Origin: Fulvivirgaceae bacterium JP3-4
GTDB taxonomy: Bacteria; Bacteroidota; Bacteroidia; Cytophagales; Cyclobacteriaceae
Assembly (NCBI GenBank): GCA_029309925.1
Contig: JARKND010000001.1
Span: forward strand, 1,054,001-1,118,000
DNA: 64,000 bases
Reading direction: 5' to 3'
The notes under the pieces are model-generated. The model did no database searches and was not told the origin of the DNA. It worked only from the letters and a program-made list of their open reading frames with translations. The stretch's first letter is position 1, and each line of letters opens with the position of its first letter. This document shows positions 42,802-50,379 of the stretch, piece after piece. A program made the translations under genes and the position numbers.

Positions 42802-42963
42802 TAATGTGCCAATGTGCCAATTAGTCAATGTGCCAATTGACTGACGTTGATTGCGCTAGTCGAGGTGGCAAACCCGTCCGCATGAACGTATAACTTCGAA
42901 TTTAACGTTTCGGTCATTGGCACATTAGCATATTGGCTAATCAATTCATTGACGCCACGCGTT
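42802..42963. repeat. CAATGTGC octamer array pair upstream of the protease gene
   Basis: Left arm, + strand: TAATGTGC, CAATGTGC, CAATTAGT, CAATGTGC, CAATTGAC (42802-42841). Right arm, minus strand, in phase with the dipeptidase end codons CAA-TGA: CAATGAAT, TGATTAGC, CAATATGC, TAATGTGC, CAATGACC. The two share the CAATGTGC word and bracket ~70 bases of unrelated sequence. Confidence 0.85.
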
Positions 42964-44019
42964 TCTGAGAAAGCGGAGCCAGTTTCCATGCATCACCTTT
43001 TCAACATCACCATCGCTATACCCACGTTTTTTCAATAAAACAGGCAGTTTCTGAAGGTCTGCGATGGTCTCGATGTCATACGGACTTTGCTCTTTGCCAA
43101 ATGCCCCATCGAGGTCTGACCCGATCGCAATGTGGTTTGCGTTACCAGCGATCTGGCATATGTGATCCATGTGGTCAATCAGCACATCGAGTCCACAGTT
43201 CATTTGTCTTGGGTCGGAAACTCCCTTGTGCCAGTTCGGGACCATCATCCAGGTATCCATCACACCTCCGATCACTGCCCCGCGGCTGATCAGTACCTTG
43301 ATCATCTCATCGCTGAACTGCCGGTTGTGATCCACAAGTTTGCGAACGTTGTTGTGACTCGCCCAAACGTGGCCGTTGAAGTTATCGAGTGCTTCCCAGA
43401 AGCTGTCATCACAGAGATGCGTAGCATCGAGTATGATGTTGAGGCGTTCCATTTCCTTCAGCAATTCTCTGCCTGCCTTTCCGATACCACCTTTGGCATT
43501 TGTTCCCTGGGCGTAACGGCCGGGGCCATAGTGTCCGGGACCAACGGCACGCAGGCCATAGTTGTGAGCACGTTCAAGGTGTCTGATCGTCACGATCGAG
43601 TCTGCACCCTCGAGGCTCAGAATGTACCCGATAGCCTTGCGGGAAGTGTCCTGCCCATCATGCCAGTACTTCAAATGTTTTTCAAGTTCTTCAAGATTGC
43701 GGATAGGCGTGAGTTCGCCTTCTTCTTCCATTTGCTTGTACCATGCAAGCTGTCCCTGCGTCTGAGCCCATGCCTGTTCTGGCGAGTGCCAGCCCGGAAG
43801 TTTATTTTCTGGCGCAACATATCGTGCAATTTGTGTTGCTACCACCAGACCAATATTGCCTTTTCTCAACTCTTCAAAGTTGACAACATTTTTTCCGCGA
43901 TCCGGCTTGTCCGTCATCCCTTTCTCGCGGTCGCGAATTTCCCGGATCGGTTTTCGGTAATCCCGATTCCACTCCATCGCATTCATAGCAAGATCGAGGT
44001 GAGCATCAATGATGAACAT
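42946..44019 (-). CDS. membrane dipeptidase-type (M19) dipeptidase
   Basis: A 357-residue zinc dipeptidase of the renal dipeptidase family: IIDAHLDLAM (HxD zinc ligands), LSLEGADSI (bridging Glu), ATHLCDDSFW, ASHNNVR and IAIGSDLDGAFG. Members often cleave dipeptides with a D-residue, which fits the operon with a D-threonine-aldolase-like enzyme, RidA and GntP. Start 44019 (MFIIDAHLD) is chosen; a longer frame would run into the upstream repeat. No signal peptide, so likely cytoplasmic. Confidence 0.87.
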   Translation of the reverse strand: MFIIDAHLDLAMNAMEWNRDYRKPIREIRDREKGMTDKPDRGKNVVNFEELRKGNIGLVVATQIARYVAPENKLPGWHSPEQAWAQTQGQLAWYKQMEEEGELTPIRNLEELEKHLKYWHDGQDTSRKAIGYILSLEGADSIVTIRHLERAHNYGLRAVGPGHYGPGRYAQGTNAKGGIGKAGRELLKEMERLNIILDATHLCDDSFWEALDNFNGHVWASHNNVRKLVDHNRQFSDEMIKVLISRGAVIGGVMDTWMMVPNWHKGVSDPRQMNCGLDVLIDHMDHICQIAGNANHIAIGSDLDGAFGKEQSPYDIETIADLQKLPVLLKKRGYSDGDVEKVMHGNWLRFLRNAWRQ

Positions 44020-44060
44020 GAAAACAATTTTAAATTTGAAAATTTTAAACTTGAAATTTG
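44020..44060. repeat. TTTCAAA/TTTAAAA-type AT-rich array before the dipeptidase start
   Basis: On the minus strand, ending just before the ATG: TTTCAAG, TTTAAAA, TTTTCAAA, TTTAAAA, TTG. Periodicity is 7-8 bases. Words resemble the arms at 27.0 kb. Confidence 0.7.
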
Positions 44061-44081
44061 CCTGGCATTCCCCGGCTTCCG

Positions 44082-44155
44082 GATGTTTCGCATCGCTACA
44101 ATCGGGGTCTTCGACCACGATGTTTCGCTTCGCTACAATCGGGGTCTTCGACCCG
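44082..44155. repeat. 37-bp tandem duplication, REP-like element
   Basis: Copy one 44082-44118 and copy two 44119-44155 differ at only a few bases. The core on the minus strand is GGTCGAAGACCCCGATTG followed by AGCGAAGCGAAACA. It lies within 15-90 bases of the D-TA stop codon. A shorter relative is at 29191-29221. Confidence 0.9.
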
Positions 44156-44168
44156 GCCGGCCTCCTGA

Positions 44169-45278
44169 TTATATCGTCAGCTTCCTCCTCCTCGCTGCAT
44201 TCCTCCACTTCTCACCAGCAAGTCCATCAACTACCGTGTGCGCTATTTCGTGCAGCGCTACCGTTGGGCAAATATGGAAAGGCACACCATACAAAACATC
44301 ACCAACCTTGTAATCGATACCCGGGACTGTTTTAAATACCATATGCTCTTCACTATGACCAACGGGTTGAAGCTCGGGCGCATTCAGGAAGTGCACGCGA
44401 TTCTGAATCGGATTTTCAGAAGCAATGGCTTTGTGACCAAGGTCGACACAGATCGTATTTTTCGCTGGTGTCGAGACCACGCGGGTTACAACCAGCGCAG
44501 CATGCAGATATTTCTGCTCCTGCAATATTTCTTCATAGCCTTTGTCCCAGTAGATATATGTTCCCGGGCTGCACTCCACATCCTGCCGATTCCTGTGGAT
44601 AGAAAAGGTTGGTGTTCCTCCCACTACTACAATCATTTTTTTTCCGAACGCCCTTTCAATTTCCTGCCGGAGTTGCTTTACCGGTTCAAATGCTGCGTCA
44701 CATTTTTTTGCGCGCAGATCGAGGTCCGCATCGCGAAGGTGACCATCGTAAGCATGGAGGCCAATGATCGAGATTCCGCTTAGTCTTTTGCTGTCGTCAA
44801 ATAACCCGAGAGCATCGGCTGGGGAGATCCCGGTTCTGTTCATGCCCACATTGAGGTCGATGAAAACGGAAATTTTCTGCTTTGCCTCATCGAATATATA
44901 AGAAAGATCTTTCGCAACTTCAACGTCATCGATTAGGCAGGCCCATGTGATGTCGGGAAATTCCTGTACGAGTGTTGCAAGCCGTGCGGCCTTAGGACCA
45001 ACAGGCTGATAGGCGAGAAGTATGTCTTTCACACCAGCTGACGCGAGCATTTCTGCTTCTGCGATGGTCGCACACTTGAACTTCGTGATGCCGGCCTCAA
45101 GCATCATCTTGGAAACTTCGTACGACTTGTGTGTTTTGATGTGCGGGCGAAGGCGACTTACATTACCAATGCTCTCTATAAGTGTTCGAATATTTTTTTT
45201 AACCCTGTCCGGATACACCACGAGACAAGGTGAATCCAATGCATCAATATCTTTTATTAAATACCAGTCGGAGGTCAT
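44169..45278 (-). CDS. D-threonine aldolase-like PLP enzyme (D-TA/DSD1 family)
   Basis: A 369-residue alanine-racemase-fold PLP enzyme. The PLP lysine lies in RPHIKTHKSYEV near the N-terminus; the barrel continues to GGTPTFSIH and the C-terminal metal-site domain to EEHMVFKTVPG and YKVGDVLYGVPFHICPTVALHE, typical of D-threonine aldolase and D-serine dehydratase relatives. Splits or dehydrates D-hydroxy amino acids. It lies 6 bases after ridA, which fits because RidA deaminates the enamine/imine products of such enzymes. Confidence 0.9.
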   Translation of the reverse strand: MTSDWYLIKDIDALDSPCLVVYPDRVKKNIRTLIESIGNVSRLRPHIKTHKSYEVSKMMLEAGITKFKCATIAEAEMLASAGVKDILLAYQPVGPKAARLATLVQEFPDITWACLIDDVEVAKDLSYIFDEAKQKISVFIDLNVGMNRTGISPADALGLFDDSKRLSGISIIGLHAYDGHLRDADLDLRAKKCDAAFEPVKQLRQEIERAFGKKMIVVVGGTPTFSIHRNRQDVECSPGTYIYWDKGYEEILQEQKYLHAALVVTRVVSTPAKNTICVDLGHKAIASENPIQNRVHFLNAPELQPVGHSEEHMVFKTVPGIDYKVGDVLYGVPFHICPTVALHEIAHTVVDGLAGEKWRNAARRRKLTI

Positions 45279-45284
45279 TCGGAT

Positions 45285-45758
45285 TTACTGTTCAAGTTCA
45301 AACATCGCTTCAATTTCTACCGGGATATTGTCAGGCAGCGAGCCCATTCCGACAGCGCTGCGTACACCCACCCCGTTGTCGTCACCCCAGACTTTTGCAA
45401 AGAGTTCGCTGCAGCCGTTGATGATGAACGGATGCCTTTCAAATTCAGGAACACAATTCACCATGCCGAGAACTTTGATGACCCGCGTGATCTTGTTGAG
45501 AGAGCCGAGATTTTTTTTCAGGGTTGCAAGGATGGCAAGTCCTACCTGTTGTGCTGCGAGCTTTCCTTCTTCGGGAGTGAGATCTTTGCCGATCCTTCCG
45601 ATGATCAGCGTTCCATCATCTTTCACCGTACCATGTCCGGAGACGTAAACAAATTTATCAACGATGAGAAAAGGTTTATAGACGCCCAGCGGTTTCGGAG
45701 CGGGTGGTAACGACAAATTCAATGCGGCAAAGCGCTGATCGGGAGTAGAAGTATTCAT
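45285..45758 (-). CDS. RidA-family enamine/imine deaminase
   Basis: A 157-residue YjgF/YER057c/UK114 protein. It contains the family C-terminal motif with the conserved Arg (GVRSAVGMGSLPDNIPVEIEAM) and the central KVLGMVNCVPEF. Members hydrolyse reactive 2-aminoacrylate-type intermediates released by PLP enzymes, matching its neighbour. It overlaps the GntP stop by one base (TAATG), so it is translationally coupled. The ~150-residue length marks the longer RidA subfamily. Confidence 0.9.
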   Translation of the reverse strand: MNTSTPDQRFAALNLSLPPAPKPLGVYKPFLIVDKFVYVSGHGTVKDDGTLIIGRIGKDLTPEEGKLAAQQVGLAILATLKKNLGSLNKITRVIKVLGMVNCVPEFERHPFIINGCSELFAKVWGDDNGVGVRSAVGMGSLPDNIPVEIEAMFELEQ

Positions 45759-47074
45759 TAGTTAATCAAACTGTTTAAGATCAGGACACCAAGTAGTCCA
45801 ACGATACCCACGATGGTTTCCATAACCGACCACGAACGGAGTGTATCCTTTACACTCAGATTCAGATATTCCTTGAATAGCCAGAAGCCAGTATCGTTGA
45901 CATGTGAAAACATAAGACTGCCTGCACCGATCGAAAGTACCATCAGGTTGGCATCGACATTCAGGTTAGGGAGCATGGGTGCCATAAGTCCTGCAGCGGT
46001 GAGCCCTGCAACGGTTGCCGAACCAACGCACACGCGAATCACACACGCCATTGTCCATCCTAACACGAGCGGGTGAACATCCATCCCGCCAAGGAGAAGG
46101 GCAATTTCATTACTTACTCCGCTTTCGATCAGAATTTGCTTCAATGCCCCAGCGCCACTCATGATCAGGAGGATCATCGCGACATCCTTCACCGCATCTC
46201 CATAAATGTCCATAATTTTTTTCATGGTGAATCCGTAACGCAAACCAATTGAATAGGTCGCGTAGGCAAGCGAGATGAGAAGCACGATTACGGGATCACT
46301 CAAAAAAATAACGATCTGTTTTGCGAGACCGTCACCTTGAATGCGAGGTGAAATTATTGTTGTCGCAGCGAGTAGTACAACCGGCAGCAATGACGAGATA
46401 ACACTGTTCGCCATTCCTGGAAGTTTCCCGGTCTCGTTCACGTTGGGCTTAAATGTGTCGGGAAGTTTTGAATCGATGCGCTTTAAGGTTTTTGCGAAAA
46501 GCGGACCTGCAATGATCACCGTGGGGATTGCAACGACAATTCCATACAACAGCGTTTTGCCCATGTCGGCATTGAACTGCGCAACCAATGCCGTAGGCGA
46601 GGGATGAGGTGGAAGAAAACCATGCGTAACCGAAAGCGCTGCAAGCATCGGCAATCCAATGTATACAACTGGAAAATGGTAGCGGTAAACCACCGAGAAT
46701 ATCAATGGTATCACCAGAACGAAACCAACATTATAAAACAGTGGAATTCCGATAATAAATCCTGTGATCATCAGTGCCCAGTGAATGTATTTTTCACCGA
46801 AGAGATACATCAGGCCTGACGAGATGCGTTGTGCTGCTCCGCTTTCGGCAACAAGCTTACCCAGCATGGCGCCACTGACGATAACAATTACAAGACTGCC
46901 CAGCATGTCACCAATTCCCTTTTGTACTGCACCCGTGATGCGTCCAACAGGTATTCCTAAAAGCAATCCGGCAAGAATCGAGATGATGAGGAATGCGAGA
47001 AAGGGATTGATCTTGAAGTAAGTGATGAGAACAACAAGCAGCGCAATACAAAGGAGGACGATGATGATTGCCAT
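45758..47074 (-). CDS. GntP-family gluconate/D-amino-acid:H+ symporter
   Basis: A 438-residue membrane protein of the GntP/DsdX family with about 12-14 helices and typical stretches LKINPFLAFLIISILAG, GFLPPHPSPTALVAQFN and VCVGSATVAGLTAAG. Gluconate and D-serine are the known substrates of the family; the neighbouring D-amino-acid enzymes favour D-serine, D-threonine or a related compound. Coupled to ridA by a one-base overlap. Confidence 0.9.
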   Translation of the reverse strand: MAIIIVLLCIALLVVLITYFKINPFLAFLIISILAGLLLGIPVGRITGAVQKGIGDMLGSLVIVIVSGAMLGKLVAESGAAQRISSGLMYLFGEKYIHWALMITGFIIGIPLFYNVGFVLVIPLIFSVVYRYHFPVVYIGLPMLAALSVTHGFLPPHPSPTALVAQFNADMGKTLLYGIVVAIPTVIIAGPLFAKTLKRIDSKLPDTFKPNVNETGKLPGMANSVISSLLPVVLLAATTIISPRIQGDGLAKQIVIFLSDPVIVLLISLAYATYSIGLRYGFTMKKIMDIYGDAVKDVAMILLIMSGAGALKQILIESGVSNEIALLLGGMDVHPLVLGWTMACVIRVCVGSATVAGLTAAGLMAPMLPNLNVDANLMVLSIGAGSLMFSHVNDTGFWLFKEYLNLSVKDTLRSWSVMETIVGIVGLLGVLILNSLIN

Positions 47075-47084
47075 TTGCCTGTTG

Positions 47085-47309
47085 TTAAAATTTATCAGGG
47101 ATCTGGATTACACGAACCACGATCTCGTGCGGGTCACCGTCTTTATCCACCAGATTAAATTTCACCATCGGGTTGTCACGCTTGAGAAAAGTTTCAACTT
47201 TCGTGATTGCATTTCCCTGCAGGTGTTTCTCGAGATCTTTTTGGAGAATATAGAGTGCATTCGCGAAGTCAACTTCTATAGGAGAAGGGTTGTAGGTGGA
47301 GGTTTTCAT
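47085..47309 (-). CDS. small hypothetical protein upstream of the GntP gene
   Basis: A 74-residue soluble acidic/basic protein (MKTSTYNPSPIEVDFANALYILQ ... RVIQIPDKF) with no signal or membrane segment. I recognise no domain. It ends 10 bases before the permease start, so it is probably the first gene of the D-amino-acid operon, although its job may be unrelated. Confidence 0.62.
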   Translation of the reverse strand: MKTSTYNPSPIEVDFANALYILQKDLEKHLQGNAITKVETFLKRDNPMVKFNLVDKDGDPHEIVVRVIQIPDKF

Positions 47310-47399
47310 TCTTACAAGTTAGAAAATTCCCATGGGTAATTGATGGCTTTAGACTTCGAATTTAAGCCATTCAACCAATAATCAGAAATCCAAATTTCT

Positions 47400-48401
47400 T
47401 TATTGCCAGCGGATCAGCGCAGAGGCCCAGGTGAAACCGCTTCCAAAAGCTGCAAGACAAACGAGGTCGTTCGGTTTGATCCTTCCTTCTTCCCAGGCTT
47501 CACTCATCGCAATGGGAATGGACGCAGCCGTGGTGTTGCCATAGCGCATAATATTGTTGTAGACCTGCGCATCTGACAGTGCAAGTTTCTCCTGGATATA
47601 CTGGCTGATGCGAAGATTAGCCTGGTGGGGCACGAGCAGGTTAATATCTTCCTTCTTCAAGTTGTTGGCGCGCAATGCTTCGTTGATCACTTCCATAAAA
47701 CGGACTACGGCATGTTTGAAAACCTGGTTTCCGTTCATGACAACTTTGAAGGTTGTGGTGTCGGTGATCTGCTCTGGTTGACGTTCGCTGTGAGGACGGC
47801 TACTGCCAGGATCTTTTACATAAAGTTCTTCGGCAAACTTTCCATCGGAGTGAAGGTGTGTCGAAAGCACACCGGGTTTGTCTGACGGCTGCAGAATGGC
47901 GACCCCCGCACCGTCACCAAAGATTACCGCTGTGTTTCTTCCTCGTGTAGAAATATCGAGCGCTGTTGACTGAATTTCTGCACCAACAACAAGGATTGTT
48001 TTATACATTCCGGTCTTGATGAACTGGTCAGCCACTGACAAGGCATAAATAAAACCTGAGCACGCATTGCGAATATCCAATGCAGGAATGCTCTCAAGAC
48101 CGAGTTCGCGCTGCAACAGCACACCTGAACCCGGAAAAAAATAATCGGGTGTGATGGTTGCAAAAACGATGAAGTCAATATCCTTTTCCGTGAGGTTTGC
48201 GCGCTTCAGGGCCATTCGCGTTGCCTTCGCAGCCATGTTGGCCACGGTATCTTTAGCAGGATCCATCCAACGCCTTTCCTTGATGCCGGTTCGTTCAATG
48301 ATCCATTCATTGTTGGTGTCCATCACCGTTGAGAGGTATTCGTTCGTGATCACACCTTCAGGTACGTGATGTCCGAGTCCTACAATTTTGGAATATGGCA
48401 T
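47400..48401 (-). CDS. fabH: 3-oxoacyl-[acyl-carrier-protein] synthase III
   Basis: A 333-residue KASIII enzyme starting fatty acid synthesis by joining an acyl-CoA primer to malonyl-ACP. The triad is clear: Cys in DIRNACSGFIYAL (~110), His in LLVPHQANLRI and Asn in YGNTTAASIPIA. Length and ends are normal. It stands alone; Bacteroidota often hold several fabH-like genes, and one of them may serve secondary metabolism. Confidence 0.93.
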   Translation of the reverse strand: MPYSKIVGLGHHVPEGVITNEYLSTVMDTNNEWIIERTGIKERRWMDPAKDTVANMAAKATRMALKRANLTEKDIDFIVFATITPDYFFPGSGVLLQRELGLESIPALDIRNACSGFIYALSVADQFIKTGMYKTILVVGAEIQSTALDISTRGRNTAVIFGDGAGVAILQPSDKPGVLSTHLHSDGKFAEELYVKDPGSSRPHSERQPEQITDTTTFKVVMNGNQVFKHAVVRFMEVINEALRANNLKKEDINLLVPHQANLRISQYIQEKLALSDAQVYNNIMRYGNTTAASIPIAMSEAWEEGRIKPNDLVCLAAFGSGFTWASALIRWQ

Positions 48402-48513
48402 GGCTGGAAAATTAGTGCGCTAATGTAAGAAATTTTGCGAATGGGTGTTAGGGTAGTTGATGAAGCAGTTAATTTGGCTGAAAATTTGTCGTAAATTGAC
48501 AAACGACCTGCTT

Positions 48514-49704
48514 ATGACCCTCTCCCCATTGAAACGACTCTTCTTATTATTTTGTATTGCCGTCCTTGGTTTCGCCTGCGAACGCGATGAACCTGTTCCT
48601 GAGAAGGCGCTGTTCACACTCGACATCCGCGATAATTTTTTCAGGTTTAATTACATGTCGGTGGTCATCATTTCAAACACCAGCGGTGATGTGCTGATCA
48701 CGCGGCCGATAACATCTGTTGGAGAACTGGCATTGAAGGTTCCGAAGCAGAACGATAATATCTATAACCTAACTTTCTATGGCGACCTGCAGACCTTCAC
48801 TACCTACGCGCACATACCATCTGGAAAGTATGTCTTAGATGAAGATGTGCCCTCCAACTATTCACCAGTAGTTGGCACTCACTCCATTTTCTTTACGCCT
48901 TCATACATTGAGTTATCAGGTTCGAGTGCTCGTCTGGTCGCGCGCAACAATGATCAACTGACTTTGAATATGAGAAAGGAGACAAGTGATGCATACATAT
49001 TCTATGACACTGGCCCTGCCGGACATAGTGGGTATGTCTATCTTCCAACAATATCCGTCAACGAAAGTACAACGTTGACTACAGAGGCAAACGGCCGCAA
49101 ATTCAATACAGTTCGCGTCATGATCGAAAACACAACGGGTACACGCGTCACGCTGGAAGGCGGCAACGAACCGCATGCGAATGAAATGCAGTATCTTTTG
49201 TCAAGGAACTTTCTACGATCAGGTGGTGATGATTTGAGGGTGCCCGCGAAAGGAGAGCCACCATTGACCTACTATCGGACTACTTTTTTAACAAATGACG
49301 GGCATTATTATTCGGTGACTGGGCCTGAGATTGCAACAACTCAGAAGCAGCTGAACACGAATGTGCAGTTAATTCGGACAACGCCAGCATCCATTGAATA
49401 TTCGATCGAAAGCAATGCGACACTTATTGATTGGACTGGTGAGTCTGCAGGCTTTACCTGGCGGGTCTTAAGTCCAGCAGGAACATCTATGAAAATCAAT
49501 CTTCCTAAATTGTCGAGAGAATTTAAGGATCAATACAGCATCCCCAGCATGGAGACTCTCAAATTCTCCTCGGCTTCGGTTATAAGCGACTCAAGATTTG
49601 GATCATACACGGAAACGATAAAGTTTAAGTATCTGGAGCAGCGGCCCGGAGCAACCGGAAAGTCGTCATACGAAGTGATTCAGCATCCAATGCCCGTAGA
49701 TTGA
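48514..49704 (+). CDS. large hypothetical lipoprotein
   Basis: A 396-residue protein with a lipobox (LFCIAVLGFACERDEPVPEK) and a predominantly beta-sandwich-like sequence. No domain recognised. Start 48514 (MTLSPLKRLF) is preferred over an upstream in-frame start because the signal fits directly. Divergent from fabH by 112 bases. Probably exposed on the cell surface or in the outer membrane. Confidence 0.7.
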   Translation: MTLSPLKRLFLLFCIAVLGFACERDEPVPEKALFTLDIRDNFFRFNYMSVVIISNTSGDVLITRPITSVGELALKVPKQNDNIYNLTFYGDLQTFTTYAHIPSGKYVLDEDVPSNYSPVVGTHSIFFTPSYIELSGSSARLVARNNDQLTLNMRKETSDAYIFYDTGPAGHSGYVYLPTISVNESTTLTTEANGRKFNTVRVMIENTTGTRVTLEGGNEPHANEMQYLLSRNFLRSGGDDLRVPAKGEPPLTYYRTTFLTNDGHYYSVTGPEIATTQKQLNTNVQLIRTTPASIEYSIESNATLIDWTGESAGFTWRVLSPAGTSMKINLPKLSREFKDQYSIPSMETLKFSSASVISDSRFGSYTETIKFKYLEQRPGATGKSSYEVIQHPMPVD

Positions 49705-49743
49705 AAGCAGGGCGTAGCGGGTCTCCGCTCGGGGCCGGGCGAG

Positions 49744-50022
49744 TCATTTCTTGTCGGGATGTTGCCTTACATCAAAAAATGATACGATGATGATCCTGTC
49801 GTTTTTTATTCGGTATAAAACCCGGGTTTGTGGAGTAATCTGAAACCCTCTGATATTCTCACTTTCCTTTTGACCGATAAGCGGGTACTTTTTTAGTAAC
49901 ACGAGCATGTCATCAACTTTCTTGATGAACTCATGAGCAGTTGGGGCGCCCCACTTATTCTTGATATAATCGACAATTGAACTGAAATTTTTTTCCGCTC
50001 TTGCGGTAACGAATACCTGCAT
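49744..50022 (-). CDS. ParE/RelE-family toxin
   Basis: A 92-residue type II toxin of the ParE/RelE superfamily: MQVFVTARAEKNFSSIVDYI, LLKKYPLIGQ and the C-terminal RVLYRIKNDRIIIVSFFDVRQHP, with the basic/aromatic residues of the family. Usually inhibits gyrase or cleaves mRNA at the ribosome. Starts one base into the stop codon of the antitoxin (TAATG), standard for such operons. Confidence 0.88.
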   Translation of the reverse strand: MQVFVTARAEKNFSSIVDYIKNKWGAPTAHEFIKKVDDMLVLLKKYPLIGQKESENIRGFQITPQTRVLYRIKNDRIIIVSFFDVRQHPDKK

Positions 50023-50252
50023 TAGTATTTGTTCTTGATGTCATCCCATGTTTTTAAGTTGGCATCTTCTTCGGATTCTTGGTAGGACAGATAAATCTCC
50101 TTTTTTTGCTCTTCTGTAAGTGTAGCCCAGAATTTTCCCTCGTGCTGATCTTTATTTTCTTTAACAAAATCATAGATCGCACGGAGCAACTGTTCATTGT
50201 CGATTGCTCCTAGCATTTTAATCAAGTCAGATCTTAGTTCTGAGGCACCCAT
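50022..50252 (-). CDS. antitoxin of the ParE-type module
   Basis: A 76-residue acidic helical protein (MGASELRSDLIKMLGAIDNEQLLRAIYDFV ... WDDIKNKY), matching the small antitoxins that Bacteroidota place before ParE/RelE toxins. The C-terminal half, rich in E and K and ending in TWDDIKNKY, would wrap the toxin. Located upstream of the toxin with a one-base overlap. Confidence 0.82.
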   Translation of the reverse strand: MGASELRSDLIKMLGAIDNEQLLRAIYDFVKENKDQHEGKFWATLTEEQKKEIYLSYQESEEDANLKTWDDIKNKY

Positions 50253-50379
50253 AACCGATAATCGAGAGTGATTAAGGTAACGATTTTAAGCACGAATGTC
50301 AACCGACAATCGGCTTCAGGTTTCAAGTACCGGAGTGGTGTCCGCTTCGGCAATTCGCGTGGCACTGCCTTCCAAGGGC

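Noticed and set aside
43132-44313. 393-codon open frame on the + strand
   Set aside because: Antisense to the dipeptidase gene with its clear zinc motifs; no domain, and it runs through the duplicated repeats.
49744-50252. Prophage or mobile island around the toxin-antitoxin pair
   Set aside because: No integrase, att-like direct repeats or phage genes flank it; both neighbours are ordinary genes.
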